A stretch of DNA of 64,000 bases from Zhihengliuella sp. (GTDB taxonomy: Bacteria; Actinomycetota; Actinomycetes; Actinomycetales; Micrococcaceae), in assembly GCF_031178195.1 (NCBI RefSeq), contig NZ_JAPSJL010000008.1, positions 95,809 through 159,808 of the forward strand, in the 5' to 3' direction. The notes below the pieces were generated by a model. That model made no database searches. It worked only from the letters and a program-made list of their open reading frames with translations, and was not told the origin of the DNA. Of this stretch, positions 36,054-44,856 are shown in pieces. The number at the start of each line of letters is the position of its first letter. Position 1 is the first letter of the stretch. Made by a program: the position numbers and the translations under genes.

Positions 36054-37396
36054 CCCCGGACGGGCTCCGGCTCGGGCGCGCCCCGCCGCCAGGACGGGCG
36101 CTGCCAGTAGGTGAGCGCGCGCAGCAGGCCCTCCACCGGCCCGCGCGCGAAGCGCCGCATCCACAAGGCGCTCAGCACCAGCTGCGCCGCGAAGACGGCC
36201 CCGCAGATCCCCAGCGCCGCGAACGGATGGACGCGGTTCGCCAGGTCCAGGCCGTAGTCCGTGTAGATCGCCACCATCACCACGGACTGCCCCAGGTAGT
36301 TGGACAGGGCCATCTGGCCGGCCGGTACGAGCGCGTTCCGCACGCGCCGGCCCGGCCCGCTGCGGAACAGGAGCAGCAGGGCCGCGACGTAGGCCGCGGT
36401 CAGGAACGGGCCGGTCAGTGCCGCCACCCCGAACGCGGCCGTGCTGCCGACCAGCGGGTGCAGGCCCACGTACGCCCACGCGGTCGCGGCCGCGCCCGGC
36501 AGACCCACGGCAGCGCCGACGAGCAGCACCCGCAGGAGCGTCCGGCGGGTCAGCCGCTCGAACCAGTGGTCCTTCGCCGCGGACAGGCCGACGAGGAAGG
36601 CCGAGAAGGCGACGGGCCCCTGGACGAAGACCATGCTGGCCAGCGTGCTCGGGTATATGCCGATCAGGAACTGCGCGTACGGCTGCGCCAGGAGATTCGC
36701 CGTCGCCGAGAGCTCGCTCTGCAGCATCGACTCGAACTCGGGTGCGGACAGCGCCAGGCCCATCAGCGCGGCGATCGCCACCATGCCGGCACCGACGACG
36801 CCGATGATGATCGCCGCCGTGACGCGCGCCGCCCGGGGGCCGATGTAGCGGAGCCCGAGCAGCAGTGTGCCGGCCAGCGCGTACGTCAGCAGGATGTCGC
36901 CGGTGAAGAGCAGCAGCCCGTGCGCCAGCCCCAGGACGAAGAGCCCGGCGAACCGGCGCAACGCGACGGCGGCGAAGTCGTCCGGGCGGCCTGCCGCCGC
37001 GGCCCGTCGCGCCGTGGCCTGCCACAGCAGCGCGAAGCTGTAGCCGAAGAGGAACGAGAACAGGATGTAGAACTTCCCCATGAGGAGACCGGCCACCAGC
37101 GCGTGGGCGGCGGTCCCGGCGGCATCGGTGGGGGAGGGGGTGCCGAGCAACGAGGCCGGATCGGCAAACGTCTGCACGTTGACCAGGAAGATGCCCAGCA
37201 GCGCGAACGCGCGGAGGGCGTCCAGGTCCACCAGTCGGTACAAGGTCGTCGCGCGGCCGCACGGCCCGGGGACCTCGGACGCACGGCCCATGGCCGTGGT
37301 GTCCACGGGCGCATGTCCCTCGGCGGGTGGGCCGGACGGCTCGGCGCTCGGTGCGCCGGCGCGCGGCGTGGCGGGGTCCTCTGCCTCGTGGCTCAT
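36050..37396 (-). CDS. DUF418 family polytopic membrane protein
   Basis: A 448-residue membrane protein of about ten helices; start ATG 37396 (MSHEAEDP) with CTGGAGC upstream. Conserved parts are RLVDLDALRAFALLGIFLVN near residue 65-84 and, in the C-terminal DUF418 domain, LALSNYLGQSVVMVAIYTDY (MALSNYLGQS...). This is followed by GPVEGLLRALTYWQRPSW. These proteins are related to acyltransferase-3/YeiB-type membrane proteins and lack an assigned substrate. The first ~55 residues are Pro/Ala-rich. Confidence 0.85.
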   Translation of the reverse strand: MSHEAEDPATPRAGAPSAEPSGPPAEGHAPVDTTAMGRASEVPGPCGRATTLYRLVDLDALRAFALLGIFLVNVQTFADPASLLGTPSPTDAAGTAAHALVAGLLMGKFYILFSFLFGYSFALLWQATARRAAAAGRPDDFAAVALRRFAGLFVLGLAHGLLLFTGDILLTYALAGTLLLGLRYIGPRAARVTAAIIIGVVGAGMVAIAALMGLALSAPEFESMLQSELSATANLLAQPYAQFLIGIYPSTLASMVFVQGPVAFSAFLVGLSAAKDHWFERLTRRTLLRVLLVGAAVGLPGAAATAWAYVGLHPLVGSTAAFGVAALTGPFLTAAYVAALLLLFRSGPGRRVRNALVPAGQMALSNYLGQSVVMVAIYTDYGLDLANRVHPFAALGICGAVFAAQLVLSALWMRRFARGPVEGLLRALTYWQRPSWRRGAPEPEPVRG

Positions 37397-37593
37397 GAGC
37401 TCCAGCGTAGAGAGCAGCGGGTCCGGTGGGTATCCGCCGAACGGCTGATCTTCCGAACCGCTCGCGCCCTCCCTCGATCCGGAGAAGTCGGCCGGGAGAC
37501 GCCGGCCGCCGGGGGCGGGCGCCCCGCAGCGCTCTCCGAGGAGCATCCGCAAAAATTTTCGGATCACCACTGGCGCTCGCCGGGGCTTCGGCG

Positions 37594-37626
37594 TACAGTG
37601 ATGCTTGCGATTGAGTTTCCTCAATC
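37594..37626 (+). promoter_or_regulatory. Candidate promoter and inverted repeat ahead of small-ORF cluster
   Basis: TACAGT (37594-37599) fits a -10 element. Just after it lies a 7-bp inverted repeat, GATTGAG-TTTC-CTCAATC (37609-37626), which could be an operator or the first hairpin of the mRNA. An AT-rich AAAAATTTT tract lies at about 37553-37561. Confidence 0.4.
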
Positions 37627-37686
37627 TGACATTGCAGGCATTCGAGCGCCGGGAGACCGGTGCTCGCGAGTGAAGGAGGTGGATTC

Positions 37687-37836
37687 GTGAACAAGAACAT
37701 GGCGCTTAACGCAGTGGCACTCTCCCCGATCTACGCGGGCGGAGGAATCACCGCCGCGACCGGCTTTACCACCGGCCGGACCGACGACCGTCGTCGTTTC
37801 CGTTGCACGAACCGCCTCCGGGGCAGCCTGACCTAG
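37687..37836 (+). CDS. Small ORF 1 of an unrecognised cluster (49 aa)
   Basis: Not recognised. A GTG start follows a perfect AAGGAGGT site at 6-nt spacing. The peptide begins VNKNMALNAVALSPIYAGGG. A mildly hydrophobic, Gly/Ala/Thr-rich first half could be membrane-seeking, and the second half is basic (DDRRRFR, one Cys, NRLRG). Third codon positions are mostly G or C, but four CGT Arg codons cluster in five. It could be a small protein or a regulatory leader peptide. Confidence 0.55.
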   Translation: MNKNMALNAVALSPIYAGGGITAATGFTTGRTDDRRRFRCTNRLRGSLT

Positions 37837-37899
37837 AACGCTCACGCTGCTCCCGGGGCCTCTCCCATACACCGAGGCTTACCACCAGGAAGAGCAGCA

Positions 37900-38085
37900 A
37901 TGTCCTCCCAGCAGACGTCGTTCCACTCGCAGGCCCCCCGTTCCCTCAGCGCCCAGATCGGCACCGAACGCGCCGGAATCGAGTTCTACTTCTCCGGCCC
38001 AGACTTCATCAGCGCCCGCCGGCACCACGCGGTGCGCGATGACCAGATCTCCGCCCTCCTCGAGCGAGAGGAGGTGAAGTACTGA
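37900..38085 (+). CDS. Small ORF 2 of an unrecognised cluster (61 aa)
   Basis: Not recognised. ATG start with AGGAAGAG upstream; nearly every third codon position is G or C, a strong coding sign. The protein starts MSSQQTSFHSQAPRSLSAQI, has an aromatic patch (IEFYFSGPDFISARRHH) and ends EREEVKY. It is soluble in character, with no signal peptide or membrane helix. Its stop overlaps the start of the next small ORF by one base (TGATG), so the two are translated together. They probably act as a pair. Confidence 0.65.
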   Translation: MSSQQTSFHSQAPRSLSAQIGTERAGIEFYFSGPDFISARRHHAVRDDQISALLEREEVKY

Positions 38086-38222
38086 TGAAGCGCCGCAAGC
38101 AGTCCGGCAAGGCCAAGCAGATCAACCGGCCCGAGTTCGTCGACCAGCACAAGATCAACGCCGAGTCGCTGAAGGGCCACCGGCCCAACGTGCCCCACGA
38201 GATGTGGTTCCGCGTCAGGTGA
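38085..38222 (+). CDS. Small ORF 3 of an unrecognised cluster (45 aa)
   Basis: Not recognised. ATG preceded by GAGGAGGTGA inside the end of ORF 2. Essentially all codons end in G or C. The product is strongly basic, beginning MKRRKQSGKAKQINRPEFVD and ending EMWFRVR, of a size and charge like a small ribosomal protein or nucleic-acid binder. It does not match any ribosomal protein family I know. Confidence 0.65.
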   Translation: MKRRKQSGKAKQINRPEFVDQHKINAESLKGHRPNVPHEMWFRVR

Positions 38223-38601
38223 CGTCGCTGGAATCGGCGACCCCTGACCGGGATCTTCCAGCCTGAGCAACCGCTCGGGACCGCCGCAGCGGCGGTGCCG
38301 CCGAAGGAGAGGAGGAGTACAACATGATTGATTTTGCACCGGAGGCCTTCGCCTCCTGAGTTCCGCAGGAACCGCACGACGACGTCGCAGCCGTCCCGCG
38401 GAACCGAGCCCGGGCCCGTCGCCGCACCGAGAAGTGCACGCGGCGGGCCCGGTGCCGTTCGTCGCCCCGGCGTCCGCTCGCCCAGCATGCCGCGGGTCGG
38501 GCCGGCCGGCCTCGCCAGACCCTCCTTCGCGGGGCACACTGAGAACACGGGTCACGCAGGGACGCCTGACCGATACAGGGATACCGCCGAGGATGTGCCG
38601 A
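38223..38601. other. Leader-like stretch with hairpins and a tiny ORF
   Basis: 379 bp with no ordinary gene. It holds a GC-rich repeat-prone segment near 38282-38303, the 11-codon ORF at 38324 and a hairpin at 38341-38356. The following ~200 bp, before the lipoprotein start, show nothing clear. Confidence 0.5.
38324..38359 (+). CDS. Small ORF 4, 11-residue peptide MIDFAPEAFAS
   Basis: A tiny ORF with a very strong GGAGAGGAGGAG site 7 nt before its ATG. Its last codons form a perfect hairpin, GGAGGC-CTTC-GCCTCC (38341-38356), so ribosome passage would open it. That is a layout expected of a translated leader or attenuator, though the peptide could be accidental. Confidence 0.35.
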   Translation: MIDFAPEAFAS

Positions 38602-39123
38602 ATGATGGAGTCCGCGACACGTGCGCAACCGGTGTGCGCCGGGGTGCTGGCGATGGCCGCGCTCCTCCTGGTCTCCTGCAGCGCGACGCCTGGACCCCGA
38701 CCCGCGCCGGAGTCTGCGTCCGGGACGGTGCTGGCTTTCGACGGAGCCCCTGAGTTCGTCGCCGGGACCTACACGCCCCTGGAGGGGTCCCCGGACATCC
38801 TGCGGCAGGGAGCCCTCCGTCCGGATGCCGCCGGCTGCCTGACCCTCGTCGAGGTAGACGGGACGGCCCACCCGATCCTGTTCCCCCGGGGGACACGGGT
38901 GTTGGAGGACGGAACGCTCCAGGTCCCGGGGAGGCTGGTGCACCGACCGGACGAGGCCGCGGATCGGGGTCGGGAGACGGTCGAGTACCGGGTCGGGGAA
39001 GAGATCACCGGGAGCGGCCCGGAGATCAGCGGGGCGCGCGCTCGTGAGGGCGCCGAGGGCGCCGTGCTGCCCGATGGGTGCTATCCGGCCGCCGAGCCCA
39101 GCTACTACCTTCTGGTCCCCTGA
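38602..39123 (+). CDS. Predicted lipoprotein
   Basis: A 173-residue secreted lipoprotein of unknown role. The signal peptide (about 1-25) ends in the lipobox ALLLVSC, so Cys would be lipidated. The mature part starts SATPGPRPAPESASG, is rich in Gly, Pro and Glu, and has two further Cys (CLTL, CYPA). No known domain is recognised; the TPLEGSPDILRQGALRPD segment suggests a small beta-rich fold. The start at 38602 is favoured by CGAGGA about 9 nt upstream; 38605 and 38593 are alternatives. It follows the small-ORF cluster but need not belong to it. Confidence 0.65.
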   Translation: MMESATRAQPVCAGVLAMAALLLVSCSATPGPRPAPESASGTVLAFDGAPEFVAGTYTPLEGSPDILRQGALRPDAAGCLTLVEVDGTAHPILFPRGTRVLEDGTLQVPGRLVHRPDEAADRGRETVEYRVGEEITGSGPEISGARAREGAEGAVLPDGCYPAAEPSYYLLVP

Positions 39124-39178
39124 TACGTCCCGAGGGGGCGCCGGGTCCGGGCCCCTATCCGCTCCGCGGGTTCGTTGG

Positions 39179-39184
39179 TAGCGT
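39179..39184 (+). promoter_or_regulatory. -10 element (TAGCGT) of a leaderless fhs transcript
   Basis: TAGCGT ends 6 nt before the fhs GTG and no Shine-Dalgarno site is present. Confidence 0.5.
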
Positions 39185-39190
39185 CGGAAT

Positions 39191-40858
39191 GTGAGCACCG
39201 ACACACCCGTAGGGGTTTCCAGCACCAGCGCCGGCGTCAAGGCCGGCCCCAGGCCCATCGCCGAGATCGCCGCGGCCGCGGGCATCCCCGAGTCGGCCCT
39301 GGAGCCGTACGGCCGGCACCTCGGGAAGATCGACGTGGACCAGCTGCCGCCGGGCGATCCGACCGGGGCCGTCGTCCTCGTCACCGCGGTCTCGCCGACG
39401 CCGGCCGGCGAGGGCAAGTCCACGGTCACCGTCGGCCTCGGCGACGCGCTCGCGGCGGCCGGGCACCGCACCGTGATCGCGCTCCGCGAACCGTCACTCG
39501 GCCCGGTCTTCGGCATGAAGGGCGGCGCCACGGGAGGCGGCGAGGCCCAGATCATCCCGATGGACAGGATCAACCTTCATTTCACTGCTGACTTCCACGC
39601 CATCACCAGTGCCAACAATCTCCTGGCCGCGATGCTCGACAACCACCTCCACCACGGCAACTCCCTCGACATCGACCCGGGCTCCATCGGCTTCAAGCGC
39701 GTGCTCGACATGAACGATCGGGCGCTGCGCCGGTTCCGCCTCGACTCCGGCGGTGGACGCGAGACAGGATTCGAGATCACGGCCGCGAGCGAGGTCATGG
39801 CCGTCCTGTGCTTGGCTCGTGACATCCCGGATCTCCGCCTGCGTCTGGGCCGGATCACCGTCGGGTTCACGCGCAGCGGAACCCCGGTGACGGCGGACGA
39901 CCTGCGGGCGGCCGGGGCCATGACCATGCTCCTGAGGGAGGCCTTCAAGCCGAACCTGGTGCAGACCCGGGCGGGGACGCCGACGCTGGTGCACGGCGGG
40001 CCGTTCGCCAATATCGCGCACGGCTGCAATTCGGCCGTCGCCACTAACACGGCCCGGAGGCTGGCCGACGTGGTGGTGACCGAGGCCGGCTTCGGCGCCG
40101 ACCTCGGCGCGGAGAAGTTCCTGGACATCAAGGCGAGGGCCGCCGACTGCGCGCCGACCGCCGTCGTGCTGGTGGCGACCGTCAGGGCGCTGAAGATGAA
40201 CGCCGGCCGGGCGAAGGACGAGCTGGTCGACGCCGACCCGGCCGCCGTGGAGGCCGGGCTGCCCAATCTGGCCCGCCACGTCGCCAACGTCCGCCGCTAC
40301 GGCTACGACCCGGTGGTGGCCGTGAACCGGTTCGGCACCGACACCGCCGCCGAGCTGGCCGTGATCGAGCGGTTCTGCGCCGAGAACGGCGTCCGCTGCG
40401 CGCTCACCGAGGTCCACGCGCGTGGAGCGGACGGGGGCGCCGAGCTCGCCCATCACGTGGGCGAGCTGCTGGACACGACGCCGTCCTACCGGCCGATCTA
40501 CCCGCCGGAGGCGGACGTCGAGGAGCAGCTCGAGGCGATCGTGCGGACCGTCTACGGCGGCGACGGCGTCGAGCTGGCACCCACGGCCCGCGCGCAGCTC
40601 GAGCGGATCCGGGCCCACGGCTGGGAGCGGCTGCCCGTCTGCATCGCCAAGACGCAGTACTCCTTCAGCGACGACCCGTCGCTGCTCGGCGCCCCCAGTG
40701 GCTTCACCGTGCGCGTCCGGGAGCTGATCCCGCGGACCGGAGCCGGGTTCATCGTCGCGCTGACCGGGACGATCATGACCATGCCCGGCCTGCCGTCCGT
40801 CCCGGCCGCCGAGGGCATGGACGTGCTCGACGACGGGAGCGTGACCGGGCTCTCCTGA
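39191..40858 (+). CDS. fhs: Formate--tetrahydrofolate ligase
   Basis: ATP-dependent formation of 10-formyl-THF from formate, feeding one-carbon metabolism. The 555-residue protein has the P-loop TPAGEGKSTVTVGL, then EPSLGPVFGMKGGATGGGEA and NLHFTADFHAITSANNLLAA. VTEAGFGADLGAEKFLDIK and CIAKTQYSFSDDP follow near the C-terminus, all hallmark blocks of the family. Full length. GTG start used by an apparently leaderless mRNA. Followed by two hairpins and convergent with ino1. Confidence 0.97.
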   Translation: MSTDTPVGVSSTSAGVKAGPRPIAEIAAAAGIPESALEPYGRHLGKIDVDQLPPGDPTGAVVLVTAVSPTPAGEGKSTVTVGLGDALAAAGHRTVIALREPSLGPVFGMKGGATGGGEAQIIPMDRINLHFTADFHAITSANNLLAAMLDNHLHHGNSLDIDPGSIGFKRVLDMNDRALRRFRLDSGGGRETGFEITAASEVMAVLCLARDIPDLRLRLGRITVGFTRSGTPVTADDLRAAGAMTMLLREAFKPNLVQTRAGTPTLVHGGPFANIAHGCNSAVATNTARRLADVVVTEAGFGADLGAEKFLDIKARAADCAPTAVVLVATVRALKMNAGRAKDELVDADPAAVEAGLPNLARHVANVRRYGYDPVVAVNRFGTDTAAELAVIERFCAENGVRCALTEVHARGADGGAELAHHVGELLDTTPSYRPIYPPEADVEEQLEAIVRTVYGGDGVELAPTARAQLERIRAHGWERLPVCIAKTQYSFSDDPSLLGAPSGFTVRVRELIPRTGAGFIVALTGTIMTMPGLPSVPAAEGMDVLDDGSVTGLS

Positions 40859-40901
40859 GGCCCGGCGCAGCCGGGCACCGCTCGGGCACGGCGGGACACG
40901 G

Positions 40902-40943
40902 CAGAGGCCGGCCCCTCCCGGCTGCGGGAGGGGCCGGCCTCTG
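40902..40943. terminator. Bidirectional terminator between fhs and ino1
   Basis: A perfect 18-bp stem (40902-40919 with 40926-40943) and 6-nt loop. A smaller hairpin, CCCGGC-GCA-GCCGGG (40861-40875), lies directly after the fhs stop. Confidence 0.88.
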
Positions 40944-40961
40944 GGCGAACGGGTGCCGGCG

Positions 40962-42047
40962 CTACTGGTCGGCGTCGCCGCGGATGAAGGCCTCGACCTT
41001 CTCGTGCGCGACGTCGTCGTTGTACTGCTCCGGCGGGGACTTCATGAAGTAGCTGGACGCGGAGAGGATGGGGCCGCCGATGCCGCGGTCCTTGGCGATC
41101 TTCGCGGCGCGGACGGCGTCGATGATCACGCCGGCGGAGTTCGGGGAGTCCCAGACCTCCAGCTTGTACTCCAGCGAGACGGGGGCGTCGCCGAAGTTGC
41201 GGCCCTCGAGGCGCACGAACGCCCACTTGCGGTCGTCGAGCCAGGAGACGAAGTCGGACGGGCCGATGTGGACGTCGTCCGCGCCGAGCACGGCGTTCGT
41301 GTTGGAAGTGACGGCCTGGGTCTTGGAGATCTTCTTGGACTCGAGGCGCTCGCGCTCGAGCATGTTCTTGAAGTCCATGTTGCCGCCGACGTTCAGCTGG
41401 TACGTGCGGTCCAGCGTGACGCCGCGGTCCTGGAACAGGCGGGCCATCACGCGGTGGGTGATGGTGGCGCCGATCTGGGACTTGATGTCGTCGCCCACGA
41501 TCGGCACGCCGGCCGCGGTGAACTTGTCCGCCCACTCCTTGGTGCCGGCGATGAACACGGGCAGGGCGTTGACGAACGCGACCTGGGCGTCGAGGGCGGC
41601 CTGCGCGTAGAAGTGCGCGGCGTCCTCGGAGCCGACGGGCAGGTAGCAGACCAGCACGTCCACCTCGGCGTCCTTGAGGGCTTGCACGACGTCGACGGGC
41701 TCGGCCGTGGACTCCTCGATGGTCTGGCGGTAGTACTTGCCGAGGCCGTCGAGGGTGTGGCCCCGCTGGACCGTCACGCCGGTGGCGGGGACGTCCGCGA
41801 TCTTGATGGTGTTGTTCTCGGAGGCCACGATGGCGTCGGCGAGATCCAGCCCGACCTTCTTGGCGTCGACGTCGAACGCGGCGACGAACTGGACGTCGTT
41901 GACGTGGTAGTCGCCGAACTGGACGTGCATGAGGCCGGGGACGCTGGCCTGGGGGTCGGCGTCCTTGTAGTACTCGACGCCCTGAACAAGTGACGCGGCG
42001 CAGTTGCCCACGCCCACGATTCCTACCCGGATGGGGTTACCCGACAA
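40962..42047 (-). CDS. ino1: Inositol-3-phosphate synthase (actinobacterial Ino1)
   Basis: Converts glucose 6-phosphate to inositol 3-phosphate (NAD-dependent), the first step to phosphatidylinositol and mycothiol. The 361 residues start [20 protein letters not shown] with the NAD-binding motif. [30 protein letters not shown] and [20 protein letters not shown] are the conserved active-site segments of the short bacterial type. ATG start. A 7-bp stem hairpin (TGTGGAC-like arms, 42080-42109) lies in its upstream region and may be a regulatory element. A pathway link to the MshD-like acetyltransferase is possible but unproven. Confidence 0.95.
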   Translation of the reverse strand: MSGNPIRVGIVGVGNCAASLVQGVEYYKDADPQASVPGLMHVQFGDYHVNDVQFVAAFDVDAKKVGLDLADAIVASENNTIKIADVPATGVTVQRGHTLDGLGKYYRQTIEESTAEPVDVVQALKDAEVDVLVCYLPVGSEDAAHFYAQAALDAQVAFVNALPVFIAGTKEWADKFTAAGVPIVGDDIKSQIGATITHRVMARLFQDRGVTLDRTYQLNVGGNMDFKNMLERERLESKKISKTQAVTSNTNAVLGADDVHIGPSDFVSWLDDRKWAFVRLEGRNFGDAPVSLEYKLEVWDSPNSAGVIIDAVRAAKIAKDRGIGGPILSASSYFMKSPPEQYNDDVAHEKVEAFIRGDADQ

Positions 42048-42204
42048 CGTGACTCCTCAAGAGAATTTCGCGAAAAAAGGTGGACAGGGCATGGCAGGGC
42101 CGTGTCCACAGTCTTAATGAGTCTAAGTGACCACGGGGGCGGCGTATTCCCGGCGCGCGGAGTGACCCCCGTCTCGTCCGGGGTGGATCGGGGAGAATGC
42201 CGGG

Positions 42205-43230
42205 ATGACCCAGAACCAGTTCCAGGGGCCCGGCGGAGCACCTTCGAGCGACGGCGGCCCGGCCATCGGCATCGACGTCGGCGGCACCAAGATCGCCGCG
42301 GGCCTGGTGGATGGCGGCGGACGGGTGCTCGAACGGACCGTCCGCCTCACGCCGCGCCCGGCCGGGGACCCGGCCTCCGAGGAGATGAAGGCGGAGGCCG
42401 TGGAGGCGGCCGTCGTCGCCGTCGTGCAGGAGCTCGGGGCGAGCGCGCCCGATGCGCCGGTGGGCGTCGGTGCCGCGGGCTGGATGGACCGCTCCGGCCG
42501 CGAGGTCCTCTTCAGCCCGCACCTCGCCTGGCGGAACGAGCCGCTGCAGGAGCGGCTCGAGTCGGCGCTCGGGCGGCCGGTGGTCCTGACCAACGACGCC
42601 GATGCGGCCGCCTGGGCCGAGTGGAGGTTCGGTGCCGCCCGGGACGAGTCGCACGTCGTGTGCCTGACCCTGGGGACGGGGATCGGCGGGGCGACGATCG
42701 TCGACGGCCGCATCCAGCGGGGCCGGTTCGGCGTCGCCGGAGAGTTCGGGCACCAGACGATCGTCCCGGGCGGCCACCGCTGCGCCTGCGGCAACCGCGG
42801 CTGCTGGGAGCAGTACGCGTCCGGCAACGCGCTCGGTCGCGAGGGCCGCGGGCTCGTCGAGGCGGGCTCGCCGGTGGCGCACGCGCTGCGGGCCGCGGTC
42901 GACGACGACGCCGCGCTCGTCACCGGGGCCCTCGTCACCCGGCTCGCGGAGGAGGGGGATCCCGCCTGCCGCGACCTGATCGAGGAGATGGGCCAATGGC
43001 TGGGGCTGGGAATCGCCAACCTGGCCGCAGTCCTGGACCCGGGGGTCTTCGTGATCGGCGGAGGCCTCGGCTCGGCGTCGACGGCCCTCCTCGAGACGGC
43101 CGAGCGTTCCTACCGGCGCTCGCTCAGCGGCCGCGGCTACCGGCCGTTCGCCCGGGTGGCGCAGGCGGAGCTCGGAGCCGACGCGGGGCTGATCGGCGCG
43201 GCCGATCTGGCGCGGGCACGCCGGACCTGA
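42205..43230 (+). CDS. glk: ROK family glucokinase
   Basis: Phosphorylates glucose (ATP or possibly polyphosphate). The 341 residues have the phosphate-binding IGIDVGGTKIAAGLVDG (21-37), the sugar-binding FGVAGEFGHQTIV and the ROK zinc motif CACGNRGCWEQYASG (from residue 193). A second ATP motif, VIGGGLGSAS, lies near the C-terminus. No helix-turn-helix, so an enzyme rather than a ROK repressor. GGGGAG lies 9 nt before the ATG. It supplies the substrate used by the neighbouring Ino1, a plausible reason for adjacency. Confidence 0.9.
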   Translation: MTQNQFQGPGGAPSSDGGPAIGIDVGGTKIAAGLVDGGGRVLERTVRLTPRPAGDPASEEMKAEAVEAAVVAVVQELGASAPDAPVGVGAAGWMDRSGREVLFSPHLAWRNEPLQERLESALGRPVVLTNDADAAAWAEWRFGAARDESHVVCLTLGTGIGGATIVDGRIQRGRFGVAGEFGHQTIVPGGHRCACGNRGCWEQYASGNALGREGRGLVEAGSPVAHALRAAVDDDAALVTGALVTRLAEEGDPACRDLIEEMGQWLGLGIANLAAVLDPGVFVIGGGLGSASTALLETAERSYRRSLSGRGYRPFARVAQAELGADAGLIGAADLARARRT

Positions 43231-43258
43231 CCCGGTCCCGGGCCGGGCGGCGCGCCGA

Positions 43259-43264
43259 TAGGCT
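43259..43264 (+). promoter_or_regulatory. -10 element (TAGGCT) of a leaderless transcript
   Basis: TAGGCT ends 6 nt before the ATG at 43271, which lacks a Shine-Dalgarno site. Confidence 0.45.
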
Positions 43265-43270
43265 GGCCGC

Positions 43271-44782
43271 ATGGCATCGACGTCGCCCCGCCCCCGGACC
43301 CCGGCTCCCCGGACCACCGCCGGCCGGACCCCTGCCGCCCCGGCGCCCGCGCGGATCACCGCTCCGTCGCGCAACGACTCCCTGCTGCGGCGCTTCACCG
43401 AGGTCGTGGGCGGCCCGCTGGGCCGGCACACCGAGCCGGGCGTGACGCCCACGGGCTTCTGGACGATCGACCGGGTCCTCATCGCCCTGACCATGCTCGG
43501 CGCGATCCTCGCCGTGGGCGTCAAGAACGCCTGCCGGGTGGGCGGTTGGACCGGCCTGAACGCCTACCAGTGGGCCTGCTACTCCGACTTCCCGGCCCTC
43601 TACTACGCGCGCGGCCTCGCCGAGAACCCGCTGGCGCCCTTCCTCGCCGGCTCGGACTTCGAGTACCCCGTGCTGATGTCCGCCGTCGCCTCCTTCACCG
43701 CCGCGCTGGTCACGCCGGGCGACTACGACCGATCGCTGGCGTTCTTCGACGTCAACGTCCTCTTCATCGCGGTGCTGTGGGCCGCCGTCGTGCTCCTCAC
43801 CGCCCGGACGGCCGGACGGCGGCCGTGGGATGCGGCGATGGTCGCGCTCGCGCCCGGGATGATCCTCGCCTCGACGATCAACTGGGACCTCTGGGCGGTC
43901 GCCGCGCTCGCCGGGGCCATGTACGCGTTCGGCCGCGAGCGCACGCTCCTCGCGGGCGTCCTGATCGGGCTCGGCACGGCCACCAAGCTCTACCCGGTCC
44001 TGTTCCTCGGGGCGGTCCTGGTGCTGGCGCTGCGCACGGGCCGGTGGAGGGCCTTCGGCACGACGGCGGCCGGCGCCGCGGGTGCGTGGCTCGCCGTGAA
44101 CCTGCCCGTGATGGCCTTCAACTTCGAGGCGTGGAGCGTGTTCTGGACGTTCACGCGGGAGCGCGAGGCCGGCTGGTCCTCGCTGTGGCACGCCTGGAAC
44201 ACGGTGGCCCGGGGCGTCGGCGCGGAGGGCCTGTCCGCGGAGACCATCAACTCCGCCGGGTTCTGGCTCTTCTTCCTCGCCTGCGTCGCCGTCGCCGTCC
44301 TCGGCCTGGCCGCGCCCCGGCGTCCGCGCATCGCGCAGCTGGCGTTCCTGATCGTCGCGAGCTTCATCCTCTTCAACAAGGTCTACTCGCCCCAGTTCGT
44401 CGTCTGGCTCGTCCCGCTGGCCGTCCTGGCGCTGCCCGGCTGGCGGGACTTCCTGGTCTGGCAGTTCTTCGAGGTCCTGCACTTCTTCGCCATCTGGGCG
44501 TACCTGTACTCGTTGGACGCCCAGCTCGAGGCCACGAACGCACTGGCGCCGTCCGCCTATGTGCTCGCCGTCGCCGGCCACATGCTCTCCCTGCTGTATC
44601 TCATGGGCCGGGTGGTGCACGGCATGCTCGCCCCGGAGGCGGATCCCGTCCGGCGCACGGGCGCCGGCAACGTGGTCCAGGACGATCCGGCCGGCGGGCC
44701 GTTCGCCGGCGCCGCGGACCGGCTGACGCTGGCCTCCCTGCGGGCAGGGCTGCGCCCCGCCGCGCGCGGCGCGGACCGCTGA
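43271..44782 (+). CDS. GT87-like polyprenyl-sugar-dependent mannosyltransferase
   Basis: A 503-residue membrane glycosyltransferase of the GT-C fold (DUF2029/GT87). After a Pro/Arg-rich cytoplasmic start it has about eleven helices. The first external loop carries YSDFPALYYARGLAENPLAP (about 98-117) with the acidic DF pair, then SDFEYPVLMSAVASF, RERTLLAGVLIGLGTATKLY and FNKVYSPQFVVWLVPL. These are typical of actinobacterial alpha-mannosyltransferases using polyprenyl-phosphate-mannose. The acceptor is unknown; a cell-envelope glycolipid or glycan is likely. Confidence 0.82.
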   Translation: MASTSPRPRTPAPRTTAGRTPAAPAPARITAPSRNDSLLRRFTEVVGGPLGRHTEPGVTPTGFWTIDRVLIALTMLGAILAVGVKNACRVGGWTGLNAYQWACYSDFPALYYARGLAENPLAPFLAGSDFEYPVLMSAVASFTAALVTPGDYDRSLAFFDVNVLFIAVLWAAVVLLTARTAGRRPWDAAMVALAPGMILASTINWDLWAVAALAGAMYAFGRERTLLAGVLIGLGTATKLYPVLFLGAVLVLALRTGRWRAFGTTAAGAAGAWLAVNLPVMAFNFEAWSVFWTFTREREAGWSSLWHAWNTVARGVGAEGLSAETINSAGFWLFFLACVAVAVLGLAAPRRPRIAQLAFLIVASFILFNKVYSPQFVVWLVPLAVLALPGWRDFLVWQFFEVLHFFAIWAYLYSLDAQLEATNALAPSAYVLAVAGHMLSLLYLMGRVVHGMLAPEADPVRRTGAGNVVQDDPAGGPFAGAADRLTLASLRAGLRPAARGADR

Positions 44783-44856
44783 CGGGCCCGTGGACGACCA
44801 GCGTGAGCGACCACCGGGGGCGACCACTCTGGGGAAGCGGGGGCGAGGAGCGGGCC

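Noticed and set aside
43546..44856. Upstream extension of the FAD oxidoreductase frame over the GT87 gene
   Set aside because: The extension is out of frame with the certain GT87 protein and has no homologous features. A GAGGAG-preceded GTG at 44857 gives a normal flavoprotein start.
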